Part shown: positions 32,845 to 41,215 of the stretch, one piece after another
Layout of the letters: every line of letters begins with the position of its first letter
Numbering within the stretch: position 1 is the stretch's first letter
Program-made: the position numbers and the translations under genes
NCBI GenBank assembly: GCA_016716715.1
Contig: JADJVE010000003.1
Coordinates: 62,001-126,000, forward strand
Reading direction: 5' to 3'
Source of the DNA: Acidobacteriota bacterium
GTDB lineage: Bacteria; Acidobacteriota; Thermoanaerobaculia; UBA5066
DNA: 64,000 nucleotides
Notes under the pieces: generated by a model
What the model was told of the DNA's origin: nothing
Database searches by the model: none
What the model saw: only the letters and a program-made list of their open reading frames with translations

Positions 32845-35157
32845 TCAGTCCTTCCGATGCAGATGCTTCAGGCGCTCCGCGGCGACGAGGACCTGGCCGA
32901 CGCCGATCCCGCCGTCGTTGGGCGGGACGGCGCCGTGGAGAAGCACTTCGAAGCCGCCGGTCTCGAGGCGCTCCACGGCGAGCTCGGTCAGGAGCCGGTT
33001 CTGGAAGCAGCCGCCGGTCAGCGCGACGCGGCGGGCCCCGGCGTGCAGGGCCACGGCGAGGATCCCGTCCGCGAGCGCCGCGTGGAAATGCGCGGCCAGA
33101 AGAGACGGAGAAGAGCCGGAAGAGAGACTTCTTAGAAGGTAAGAGACGAGCGGCTCCCAGTCGAGAACGGCAGGTCCCTCCGAGGCGACGACGAGCGGGA
33201 GGGAACACGGAGGTTGCCCGCTTTTTTCGGCCTCGCCCCGCGCTTCGAGGGCCGCCGCTTCGAGGGCCATCGCTGCTTGACCTTCAAAAGAAGTCTTCTG
33301 AGCGATTCCCAGAAGAGATGCGACCGCATCGAAGAGGCGGCCGGCGCTCGTCGTCACGGGCGCATTCACGCCTTTCTCGATCATCCTCGCGAGGACCTCC
33401 CGCTCGCGCGGCGGGAACGAACGGACACATTCGAGGTCCTCGCGCTCGAGCGCTCTCTCTCCGAGCATCTCGAAGAGAATCGCGAAGGCCGTCCGGCGCG
33501 GCTCCTTGACCGCCGCGTCGCCGCCAGGCAGCCGGAACGGCCTGAGGTGCGCGACGCGCGTGAAGCCCGCCGCATCGCCGAGGAGGAACTCTCCGCCCCA
33601 GATCGTCCCGTCCGTGCCGAGGCCCGTGCCGTCCCACGTGACGCCGAGGGCGGGCCCGTCGACCTCGTTCTCGGCCAGGCACGCGGCGAGGTGCGCGTGG
33701 TGGTGCTGGACGGAGAACGCGGGGATGCCGCGTTCCTCGGCCAGGCGTTTCGCGAACGTCGTAGACGCGTAGCCGGGGTGGAGGTCGTGCGCGACGGCGA
33801 TCGGGGAGACGCCCCAGAGGCGTTCGAAATCCGCGATCACCCGTTCGAAGGCCTCGAGCGCCTCGGGCGTCTCGAGGTCGCCGACGTGCTGCGAGAGGAA
33901 GACCTGCCGCCCCACGGAGAGCGCGACGGCCGTCTTCATGTGCGCGCCGACGCCGAGGATCGCGGGAAGGTCCGCGGCGACGGGCACCGGCAGCGGGGCC
34001 CAGCCGCGCGCGCGGCGGAGGAGCCGCGGCGCGCCCGCGAAGACGCGCGCGACGCTGTCGTCGACGTGCCGCGCGATGGGCCGGTCGTGGACGAGGAAGA
34101 GGTCCGCCATCCCGGCGAGGCGGACGAGGGCCTCGCGCTCGTCGGTCGCGATGGGCTCGTCGCTGCGGTTGCCGCTCGTCGCGACGACGGGGAAGCCCGT
34201 TTCGCGGAGGAGGAGGTGGTGGAGCGGCGTCGCCGGGAGCATGAGCCCCAGCTCGGGGCGGCCCGGCGCGACGCCCGGCGCGACGGCCGCGTCCGCGCGG
34301 CGCGGGAGGAGGACGATCGGAGCCTCGGGCCCCGAGAGCAGCGCCGCGGCTTCGACGGACACCTCCGCGAGCGCGCGGGCCATCACCACGTCGCGCACCA
34401 TGAGCGCGAGCGGCTTTTCCTCTCTCTGTTTCCGCCGCCGAAGGGCGGCCACCGCGTCCGCGTTTCGCGCGTCGCACATCAGGTGGAACCCGCCGAGCCC
34501 CTTCACGGCCACGGCGTCGCCGCGCCGAAGCACGTCGGCGGCGGCGAGGAGGGCCTCGTGCCGGCGCGCCAGGACCTCGCCGTCCGGCGACCAGGCCTCG
34601 AGCGAGGGCCCGCACGCGGGGCACGCGATGGGCTGCGCGTGGAAGCGCCGGTCGCGCGGGTTCTCGTATTCCTCCCGGCACGCGCCGCAGAGCGTGAACG
34701 CGGCCATCGTCGTATTTGGCCGGTCGTACGGAAGGTCCGTCACGATCGTGAAGCGCGGACCGCAGTCCGTGCAGTTCGCGAAGGGATAGAGGTGGCGGCG
34801 GTCCCTCGGGTCGAGGACCTCGGCGAGGCACGCGGGGCAAGTGGCAACGTCCGGGAGGACGAGCGTGGTGCGCGCGCCGCCGCCTTCGCTCGGCAGGATG
34901 CGGAAGCCCGTCTCTTTTGTCGGGGGTGTCGAAGTTTCGAGGATCTCGCGGATGCGCGCGAGCGGAGGCGGCGCCGCGTCGAGCTCGCGACGAAAGCCTC
35001 GGAGCGCGTCCTCCTCGCCCTCCAACTCGATGAAAACCCCCGAAATGTCGTTGCGCACCCAGCCGGAGAGGCGCAGCGATTCGGCGATCCGGAAGACCCA
35101 CGGGCGAAATCCGACGCCCTGGACCGCGCCTTTCACCTCGAGCCTCACCCGACGCAT
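32845..35157 (-). CDS. hypF: Carbamoyltransferase HypF
   Basis: A 770-residue multi-domain enzyme. It consists of an acylphosphatase domain (VKGAVQGVGFRPWVFRIAE), two zinc fingers (CPACLAEVLDPRDRR, CTDCGPRF, CGACREEY, CPACGPSL), a YrdC-like domain (AVKGLGGFHLMCDARN) and a Kae1-like domain (FSVQHHHAHLAACL, GVTWDGTGLGTDGTIWGGEF). It activates carbamoyl phosphate and transfers the carbamoyl group to HypE. ATG 35157 gives the family start MRRVRLEVKG. Two dispersed-motif copies lie near the 3' end. It heads the maturation operon and is divergent from hybO 103 bases away. Confidence 0.96.
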   Translation of the reverse strand: MRRVRLEVKGAVQGVGFRPWVFRIAESLRLSGWVRNDISGVFIELEGEEDALRGFRRELDAAPPPLARIREILETSTPPTKETGFRILPSEGGGARTTLVLPDVATCPACLAEVLDPRDRRHLYPFANCTDCGPRFTIVTDLPYDRPNTTMAAFTLCGACREEYENPRDRRFHAQPIACPACGPSLEAWSPDGEVLARRHEALLAAADVLRRGDAVAVKGLGGFHLMCDARNADAVAALRRRKQREEKPLALMVRDVVMARALAEVSVEAAALLSGPEAPIVLLPRRADAAVAPGVAPGRPELGLMLPATPLHHLLLRETGFPVVATSGNRSDEPIATDEREALVRLAGMADLFLVHDRPIARHVDDSVARVFAGAPRLLRRARGWAPLPVPVAADLPAILGVGAHMKTAVALSVGRQVFLSQHVGDLETPEALEAFERVIADFERLWGVSPIAVAHDLHPGYASTTFAKRLAEERGIPAFSVQHHHAHLAACLAENEVDGPALGVTWDGTGLGTDGTIWGGEFLLGDAAGFTRVAHLRPFRLPGGDAAVKEPRRTAFAILFEMLGERALEREDLECVRSFPPREREVLARMIEKGVNAPVTTSAGRLFDAVASLLGIAQKTSFEGQAAMALEAAALEARGEAEKSGQPPCSLPLVVASEGPAVLDWEPLVSYLLRSLSSGSSPSLLAAHFHAALADGILAVALHAGARRVALTGGCFQNRLLTELAVERLETGGFEVLLHGAVPPNDGGIGVGQVLVAAERLKHLHRKD
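33121..33145 (-). repeat. Dispersed motif copy in hypF
   Basis: GAGACTTCTTAGAAGGTAAG on the plus strand, read on the gene strand as YLLRSLS, in a variable stretch of HypF. Confidence 0.55.
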
Positions 35158-35260
35158 ACCGCCGACTGTATGCCTTCGAGGGAATTCCGAATGATTCATC
35201 TGCACGATGCCAACCGGCCGCGGATCGAGGCTTGATTACGCGATACAGCGCGGAGGTCAC

Positions 35261-36394
35261 ATGTACCTTGACGGAACAAGCGGACTCGAGCCGCTCCACG
35301 TCGACGATGAAGGTCAGAACCGGCGCGATTTCGTGAAGGTCGCGCTCATGGCGGGCGCGGCGGTCGGCCTTCCGGTGGCGCTCTCCGAGCAGATCGCCGA
35401 GGCCGCCGTCAAGGGCGTCAAGCCGTCGGTGATCTGGCTCCACTTCCAGGAGTGCACGGGGTGCACGGAGTCGCTGCTCCGCACCTCGCACCCGGACGTC
35501 GCGGAGCTGATCCTCGACCTCATCTCCCTCGACTACCACGAGACCCTCTTCGCCGCCGCGGGCCACCAGGCCGAGGCCGCGCTGAAGAAGACGATGAAGG
35601 ACCACGAGGGCAAGTACGTCCTCGTCGTCGAGGGCGCGATCCCGACGAAGGAGAACGGCATCTACTGCCAGATCGGCGGCCGCACGGCCGTCGACATCCT
35701 GAACGAGGTCGCGGGCAAGGCCGGCGCGATCATCGCGATCGGCTCGTGCGCCTCGTGGGGCGGCATTCCGTCCGCCGAGCCGAACCCGACCGGCGCGACC
35801 GGCGCCCCGATGATCCTCAAAGGCAAGACGGTCGTCACGATCCCCGGCTGCCCGGCGAACCCGTACAACCTGCTCGGCACGGTCCTGCAGTTCGCGACGC
35901 TGGGGACGCTCCCGGCGCTGGACGAGAAGGGCCGCCCGAAGTTCGCGTACGGCCGCACGATCCACGAGCACTGCCCGCGCCGTGCGCACTTCGACGCTGG
36001 CCGCTTCGTCCAGAAGTTCGGTGACGAGGGCCACCGGCAGGGCTGGTGCCTCTACAAGACGGGCTGCAAGGGCCCCGCGACGCACGCGAACTGCTCGGTC
36101 CTCCCGTTCGCGGAGGTTCCGGACGCGTGGCCGATCGGCATCGGACACCCGTGCTTCGGCTGCACGGAGCAGGCGCTTGCGTTCCGCAAGCCGCTCCACG
36201 ACACCGTCGACGTCGAGCGGCCGACGCCGCCCGACACGTACGCCCCGCTCCACGCGCCGATGGGCAAGGTCGCCCCGGTCGCGACGGGCGTCGCCGGCCT
36301 GATCGGCGGCGCGCTGCTCGGCGCGGGCTGGGCCGCCTCGAAGAAGCTCGGAACGACGGAAGAGGCCTCGAAGGAACCCCGGAAGGAGGCCTGA
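35261..36394 (+). CDS. hybO: [NiFe] hydrogenase small subunit, membrane-anchored
   Basis: A 377-residue protein starting at ATG 35261 after GGAGG. A twin-arginine signal (QNRRDFVKVALMAGAA, Arg21-Arg22) sends the folded dimer to the periplasm. Cluster ligands include HFQECTGCTE (Cys65, Cys68), GSCASWGG, GCPANPYN, a His/Cys-rich medial/distal region (EHCPRRAHFDAG, CLYKTGCKGPATHANC) and HPCFGCTEQ. A C-terminal hydrophobic helix (ATGVAGLIGGALLGAGWAA) anchors it. No supernumerary cysteines flank the proximal cluster motif as in O2-tolerant HyaA types. It passes electrons from the Ni-Fe site to HybA/HybB. Confidence 0.95.
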   Translation: MYLDGTSGLEPLHVDDEGQNRRDFVKVALMAGAAVGLPVALSEQIAEAAVKGVKPSVIWLHFQECTGCTESLLRTSHPDVAELILDLISLDYHETLFAAAGHQAEAALKKTMKDHEGKYVLVVEGAIPTKENGIYCQIGGRTAVDILNEVAGKAGAIIAIGSCASWGGIPSAEPNPTGATGAPMILKGKTVVTIPGCPANPYNLLGTVLQFATLGTLPALDEKGRPKFAYGRTIHEHCPRRAHFDAGRFVQKFGDEGHRQGWCLYKTGCKGPATHANCSVLPFAEVPDAWPIGIGHPCFGCTEQALAFRKPLHDTVDVERPTPPDTYAPLHAPMGKVAPVATGVAGLIGGALLGAGWAASKKLGTTEEASKEPRKEA

Positions 36395-36395
36395 G

Positions 36396-37301
36396 ATGAC
36401 CCTCGACCGACGCAGCCTCCTGACCGGCGCCGCCGCGACCGCGGCGGCGGCCGTCGCCGTGAAGACGGGCGGGGCCGAAGCGGCCGTGAAGACGGCACCC
36501 GCCGACGCCGTGGGCCTCCTGTACGACACGACGCTCTGCATCGGGTGCAAGACGTGCGTCGTCGCGTGCCGCGAGGCGAACAACAAGAAGCCCGACACGT
36601 CCAACTCGAACGGCCTCTGGGACGCGCCGCTCGACCTGAACGGTCAGACGAAGAACATCATCAAGCTGTACAAGGACCCCGACTCGCCGCAGCGGTCGTA
36701 CTTCAAGGCGCAGTGCATGCACTGCGTCGACCCCGCGTGCGTGGGCGCCTGCATGATCGGCGCCCTTCAGAAGCGCGAGAAGGGGATCGTGACCTACAAG
36801 CAGGAGTACTGCTCCGGCTGCCGCTACTGCCAGGTCGCGTGCCCGTTCGAGATCCCGAAGTTCGAGTGGGAGTCCAAGGCCCCGCTCATGGTCAAGTGCG
36901 AGCTCTGCAACCACCGGCTCGCCGAGGGCAAGCTCCCCGGCTGCGTCGAAGTCTGCCCGCGCCACGCCGTGATCTACGGCACGCGCGAGGCGCTTCTCGC
37001 CGAGGCGAAGAAACGGATCGCGGACCACCCGGACCGCTACCGCGGCTACAGGGACGGCGATCCGCCGCGCGTCTTCGGCGAGACGGACGGAGGCGGCACG
37101 CAGTGCCTCGTCCTCTCGCACGTGCCGTACGAGAAGCTCGGCCTCCCCGCCCTCGAAGAGACTTCGCAGGCGAGCGTGCCGCGCTCGATCCAGCACGGCG
37201 TCTACCAGGGGATGATCGCGCCGCTCGCTCTCTACGCGGTTCTCGGCGCCGTGGTCTTCCGCAACAAGCGCGCCCAGGACAAGGACGGAGGCGCCGAATG
37301 A
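36396..37301 (+). CDS. hybA: HybA-like 4Fe-4S ferredoxin subunit
   Basis: A 301-residue electron-transfer protein. A twin-arginine signal (LDRRSLLTGAAATAAA) is followed by four cysteine groups for four 4Fe-4S clusters: CIGCKTCVVAC, CMHCVDPACVGAC, CSGCRYCQVAC and CELCNHR with a later CVEVC. A C-terminal transmembrane helix (GMIAPLALYAVLGAVVF) anchors it at the periplasmic face. It links the hydrogenase dimer to the HybB quinone-reducing subunit. It starts one base after the hybO stop. Confidence 0.94.
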   Translation: MTLDRRSLLTGAAATAAAAVAVKTGGAEAAVKTAPADAVGLLYDTTLCIGCKTCVVACREANNKKPDTSNSNGLWDAPLDLNGQTKNIIKLYKDPDSPQRSYFKAQCMHCVDPACVGACMIGALQKREKGIVTYKQEYCSGCRYCQVACPFEIPKFEWESKAPLMVKCELCNHRLAEGKLPGCVEVCPRHAVIYGTREALLAEAKKRIADHPDRYRGYRDGDPPRVFGETDGGGTQCLVLSHVPYEKLGLPALEETSQASVPRSIQHGVYQGMIAPLALYAVLGAVVFRNKRAQDKDGGAE

Positions 37302-38506
37302 GCGCCGTCCTCCACCGCCCCGTTCCGCTCGGCGGCCCCGTCCTGACGAAGGGCACGCGCGCCCTCGTCGTCCTCGCCGCAATCGGCGTTGCCGCGATGA
37401 TCTATCGCTTTGCGGCCGGCCTCGGCGGCGCGACCGCCCTGAACGACGGCTACCCGTGGGGCCTCTGGATCGCCTTCGACGTCGTGACGGGCACCGCGCT
37501 CGGCTGCGGCGGCTACGCGGTCGCGCTTCTCGTCTACGTCCTGAACAAGGGCGAGTTCCACCCGGCCGTGCGGCCCGCGCTCCTCACGGGCGCTCTCGGC
37601 TACTCGCTCGCGGCCGTCTCGATCCTCCTCGACGTCGGCCGGCCGTGGCTTCTCCACCGCGTGCCGCTCTACGTGAGCCACTGGAACACGAGCTCGGCCC
37701 TCTTCGAGGTCGCGCTCTGCGTCATGACGTACGTCGCGGTCCTCTGGGTCGAGGTCTCGCCGTCGTTCCTCGAGGCGTGGAAGAAGGGCCCGGCGGGTCT
37801 GAAGAAATCCCTCGGAGACAACTTCCTTCCGATCGTCGAGAAGGCGCTGCCGTTCGTGATCGCGCTCGGGCTGCTTCTCCCAACGATGCACCAGTCGTCC
37901 CTCGGGACGCTCATGCTCCTCTCGGGCAAGAAGCTCCACGGGCTCTGGTCGACGCCGCTCCTCCCGCTTCTCTTCCTGATCTCGTGTCTCGCGATGGGCT
38001 ACGCGGTCGTCATCTTCGAGTCCACGCTCTCGAGCGTCGCCTTCAAGCGTCCTCGCGAGGGGAAGATGCTCGCGGCCCTCGGCAAGGTCGTCGTCCCGTT
38101 CCTGTGGGCGTGGGCCGGCATCCGGCTGGTCGACGTCGCGCTGCGCGGCAAGCTCGCATTCTTCGCGAAGCCGGACGGGTACGTCCTTCTCTTCCTCGTC
38201 GAGATCGCGCTGATCGTCGTTCCCGCCGTGATGCTCGCGTCGCCGGAGAAGCGCGCGGACGCGGGAAACCTCTTCCGCGCCGCGCTCCTCATGATCCTCG
38301 CGGGGACGCTCTACCGGATCGACACCTTCATCGTCGCGTACCGTCCCGGAGCGCAGTTCGCGTACTTCCCGAGCCTGGCCGAGATCCTCGCGACGACAGG
38401 TCTCGTCGCGATCGAGATCCTCGTCTACGTCTACTTCGTCAAGCGATTTCCCATTCTGACGGGAGCGGTCCCGGCCCACGCGGCCGCCGCGTCCCAGGTG
38501 AGGTAA
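37298..38506 (+). CDS. hybB: HybB-like integral membrane quinone-reducing subunit
   Basis: A 402-residue membrane protein of the NrfD/PsrC superfamily with about ten hydrophobic helices. Family hallmarks include DGYPWGLWIAFDVVTGTALGCGGYA near helix 2 and LLDVGRPWLLHRVP, later LPTMHQSSLGTLMLL. It has no haem-binding pattern and passes electrons (or couples protons) to quinone. Its ATG overlaps the hybA stop by four bases. Confidence 0.94.
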   Translation: MSAVLHRPVPLGGPVLTKGTRALVVLAAIGVAAMIYRFAAGLGGATALNDGYPWGLWIAFDVVTGTALGCGGYAVALLVYVLNKGEFHPAVRPALLTGALGYSLAAVSILLDVGRPWLLHRVPLYVSHWNTSSALFEVALCVMTYVAVLWVEVSPSFLEAWKKGPAGLKKSLGDNFLPIVEKALPFVIALGLLLPTMHQSSLGTLMLLSGKKLHGLWSTPLLPLLFLISCLAMGYAVVIFESTLSSVAFKRPREGKMLAALGKVVVPFLWAWAGIRLVDVALRGKLAFFAKPDGYVLLFLVEIALIVVPAVMLASPEKRADAGNLFRAALLMILAGTLYRIDTFIVAYRPGAQFAYFPSLAEILATTGLVAIEILVYVYFVKRFPILTGAVPAHAAAASQVR

Positions 38507-38510
38507 CCCC

Positions 38511-40208
38511 ATGACGCGAATCGTCGTCGACCCGATCACCCGCATCGAGGGCCACCTCCGCATCGACGTGGAGGTCAACGGCGGCAAGGTCACGAACGCC
38601 TGGTCCTCGGGCCAGATGTTCCGGGGGATCGAGACGATCCTGAAGGGGCGCGACCCGCGCGAGGCCTGGCTCTTCACGCAGCGGTTCTGCGGCGTCTGCA
38701 CGACGGTCCACGCGATCGCGTCCGTGCGCACCGTCGAGAACGCGCTCGGCCTCGAGATCCCGCTGAACGCCCAGCTCATCCGCAACATGATCGTGATCGC
38801 GCACGCGCTGCACGACCACATCGTCCACTTCTACCACCTCTCGGCGCTGGACTGGGTCGACGTCGTCTCGGCGCTCAAGGCCGATCCCGCGAAGGCCTCC
38901 TCGCTCGCGGAGAGCCTCTCCTCGTGGCCGAACAACAACACGAAGAAGCTCGCGGCCGTCCAGGCGAAGCTCAAGGGCTTCGTCGAGGCGGGGCAGCTCG
39001 GCATCTTCCAGAACGGCTACTGGGGCCATCCGGCGATGAAGCTGCCGCCCGAGGTGAACCTCCTCGCGGTCTCGCACTACCTGCAGGCGCTCGACTACCA
39101 GCGGCGCATCAACAAGGTCGTCGCGATCCTCGGCAGCAAGACGCCGAACATCCAGAACCTCGCCGTCGGCGGCGTCGCGAACGCGATCAACCTCGACAAC
39201 GAGGCCACCCTGAACATGAACAAGCTGTTCATGGTCAAGGATCTCTTCGACGAGATCACGGCCTTCATCCAGCAGGTCTACTTCCCCGACGTCTGCGCGG
39301 TCGGCGCCCTCTACGCCGACTGGCTGCCCTACGGCGGCGGCGTGAAGAACTACCTCGCCGTGCCGGACCTCCCGCTCGACACGAAGGGCACGAAGTTCGA
39401 CCTTCCGGGCGGCACGATCATGGACGGCGATCTCGGGACCATGAAGGAGATCAAGACCTTCGGCGACACGTACTTCCGCGACAACGTGACGGAGTCGATC
39501 GCGCACTCGTGGTACGAAGGCGCTCCCTCGAGGCATCCGTACGAGGGCGAGACGAACCCGAAGTACACGAAGTTCGACGAGAACGGGAAGTACTCCTGGG
39601 TCAAGTCCCCGCGGTTCGGCGGCAAGGTCATGCAGGTCGGGCCGCTCGCGCAGGTCCTCGTCGGGTTCGCGCAGAAGCACGAGCCGACGGTCCGCTGGGC
39701 GACGAAGACGCTCGAGACGGCGGGCTCCATCGCGAAGACGAAGCTCTCGCCGGCGATCCTGCACGGCACGCTCGGCCGCCACGCGGCCCGCATGATCCGC
39801 GCGAACGTCCTCGCAGAGCTCGGACAGAAGCACTGGAAGATGCTCGTCGAGAACATCGGCAAGGGCGACACGACGATCTTCAACGAGCCCGTCTTCCCGA
39901 AGGGCGAGCAGCGCGGCTTCGGCTTCCACGAGGCGCCGCGCGGCGTTCTCTCGCACTGGATCGTCATCAAGGACGGCAAGATCGACAACTACCAGGCCGT
40001 CGTCCCCTCGACGTGGAACGCCGGGCCCCGCGACGAGAAGGGCCAGATGGGCCCGTACGAGGCCGCGCTCATGGGCAACCCCGTCGCGAACCCCGAGCAG
40101 CCGCTCGAGGTCCTGCGCACGATCCACTCGTTCGACCCGTGCATTGCGTGCGCGATCCACACGCTCGACCCCGAGGGCAACGAGATCGCCCGCGTGAAGG
40201 CCCTCTAG
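38511..40208 (+). CDS. hybC: [NiFe] hydrogenase large subunit
   Basis: A 565-residue catalytic subunit. The N-terminal nickel ligands are Cys60 and Cys63 in RFCGVCTTVHA, the C-terminal ligands Cys544 and Cys547 in SFDPCIACAIH. Fifteen residues follow His550 (TLDPEGNEIARVKAL), the peptide removed by the maturation protease encoded next. It heterolytically splits H2 in the periplasm after co-export with HybO. The gene order small subunit-HybA-HybB-large subunit and its sequence place it among group 1 membrane-bound uptake enzymes, most like the Hyb (1c) type; the subgroup is inferred. Confidence 0.97.
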   Translation: MTRIVVDPITRIEGHLRIDVEVNGGKVTNAWSSGQMFRGIETILKGRDPREAWLFTQRFCGVCTTVHAIASVRTVENALGLEIPLNAQLIRNMIVIAHALHDHIVHFYHLSALDWVDVVSALKADPAKASSLAESLSSWPNNNTKKLAAVQAKLKGFVEAGQLGIFQNGYWGHPAMKLPPEVNLLAVSHYLQALDYQRRINKVVAILGSKTPNIQNLAVGGVANAINLDNEATLNMNKLFMVKDLFDEITAFIQQVYFPDVCAVGALYADWLPYGGGVKNYLAVPDLPLDTKGTKFDLPGGTIMDGDLGTMKEIKTFGDTYFRDNVTESIAHSWYEGAPSRHPYEGETNPKYTKFDENGKYSWVKSPRFGGKVMQVGPLAQVLVGFAQKHEPTVRWATKTLETAGSIAKTKLSPAILHGTLGRHAARMIRANVLAELGQKHWKMLVENIGKGDTTIFNEPVFPKGEQRGFGFHEAPRGVLSHWIVIKDGKIDNYQAVVPSTWNAGPRDEKGQMGPYEAALMGNPVANPEQPLEVLRTIHSFDPCIACAIHTLDPEGNEIARVKAL

Positions 40209-40217
40209 GAGACCGTC

Positions 40218-40817
40218 TTGGAAACCGGCGCGCCGCTCGTCCGGGTCCTCGGCCTCGGTAACGTCCTCATGGGCGACGACGCGCTCGGCCCCTGGGTCAT
40301 CCACCGCCTCGAGGCGACGTACGTGTTCCCGCCCGAAGTCGAGGTCGTCGACGTGGGGACGCCGGGGCTCGACCTCGTCCCGTACGTCGCGGGCCCGTGC
40401 GGGATCATCCTCGTCGACACCGTGCATTCGAAGGGCGCTGAGCCCGGGACGATCCGGATCTTCGACCGCGACGCGCTCGTGAAGTTCGGGCCCAAGCCTC
40501 GCCTCTCGCCGCACGACCCCGGCGTCACGGAGGCGATCCTCGCCGTCGAGATGGCGGGAGAGGCGCCGGCCTTCGTGAGGCTCGTGGGCGTCGTGCCCGA
40601 ATCCGTCAAGGCGGGCGTGGGCCTGACGCCCGCTCTCCAGCACGCCGTCGTGCGCGCGGCCGACGAGATCGTCGTCGAGCTCCTCGCGCGCGGGTTCGAC
40701 GTTCACCGCCGCAATCCGGACGCCGTGGCCGTGCCGCTGCCGTGGTGGGAGACGCCCGTGATCGCGCCCCTTCCCGCCCCCGCGCCCGCTCCGGCACCCG
40801 AGCCCGCGCTCGTGTGA
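40218..40817 (+). CDS. hybD: Hydrogenase maturation endopeptidase
   Basis: A 199-residue protease of the HybD/HyaD family. It shows LGLGNVLMGDDALGPWVI with the nickel-sensing Glu replaced by the Asp of GDD, VDVGTPGLDLVPYV with the second metal ligand, VDTVHSKGAEPGTI and LSPHDPGVTEAIL with the histidine ligand. It trims the large-subunit tail once nickel is in place. The start is TTG 40218 after AGGAGA. The C-terminus is extended by a proline/alanine stretch (PAPAPAPAPEPALV). Confidence 0.92.
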   Translation: METGAPLVRVLGLGNVLMGDDALGPWVIHRLEATYVFPPEVEVVDVGTPGLDLVPYVAGPCGIILVDTVHSKGAEPGTIRIFDRDALVKFGPKPRLSPHDPGVTEAILAVEMAGEAPAFVRLVGVVPESVKAGVGLTPALQHAVVRAADEIVVELLARGFDVHRRNPDAVAVPLPWWETPVIAPLPAPAPAPAPEPALV

Positions 40818-41215
40818 GCGCGACGCGCCTCGAGCGTCTCGTCGTCCATCTCGTGGCGCTGCACAGCGTCGCCGTCGGGCTGGGCCTGATCTTCCTGACG
40901 CGCTGGGGCGCCGCGTTCGGCGGCTGGCCGGACGTGACACCGCTCTTCTTCGCACGGCAGGCCGGGATCTTCCACTTCGTCGTCGTCGCGGGCTACCTCC
41001 TCGAGTACCACCGGACGGGCGGCGTGACGTTCCTCCTCACGACGAAGTCGATCGCGGTCGTCTTCCTCCTGACGATGACGGCGGTCGACGGCGGGCCGTG
41101 GATGGTTCCGGTCTCGGCGGCCGGCGACGCCCTCATGGGCGCCGTCGTGTGGGCCCTTCACCGCCGGGCGGTCGCCGAACGGGCCGGGGCGGCCGCGTCA
41201 GCGGCCCGAAGCTGA
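40814..41215 (+). CDS. Small four-helix membrane protein in hyb operon
   Basis: A 133-residue protein not matched to a family. It has four hydrophobic helices (LVALHSVAVGLGLIFLTRWG, IFHFVVVAGYLLEYH, TKSIAVVFLLTMTAV and a last one AAGDALMGAVVWALH). GTG 40814 overlaps the protease stop by four bases, so it is translated with the hydrogenase genes and may assist membrane attachment or quinone access; this is inference. Its end overlaps the converging dehydrogenase gene by 18 bases. Confidence 0.65.
   Translation: MSATRLERLVVHLVALHSVAVGLGLIFLTRWGAAFGGWPDVTPLFFARQAGIFHFVVVAGYLLEYHRTGGVTFLLTTKSIAVVFLLTMTAVDGGPWMVPVSAAGDALMGAVVWALHRRAVAERAGAAASAARS

Noticed and set aside
33281..33300. A further dispersed-motif copy in hypF read as QKTSFEGQA
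   Set aside because: S-F-E-G-Q-A is conserved in HypF itself, so the resemblance may be due to protein conservation; not counted.
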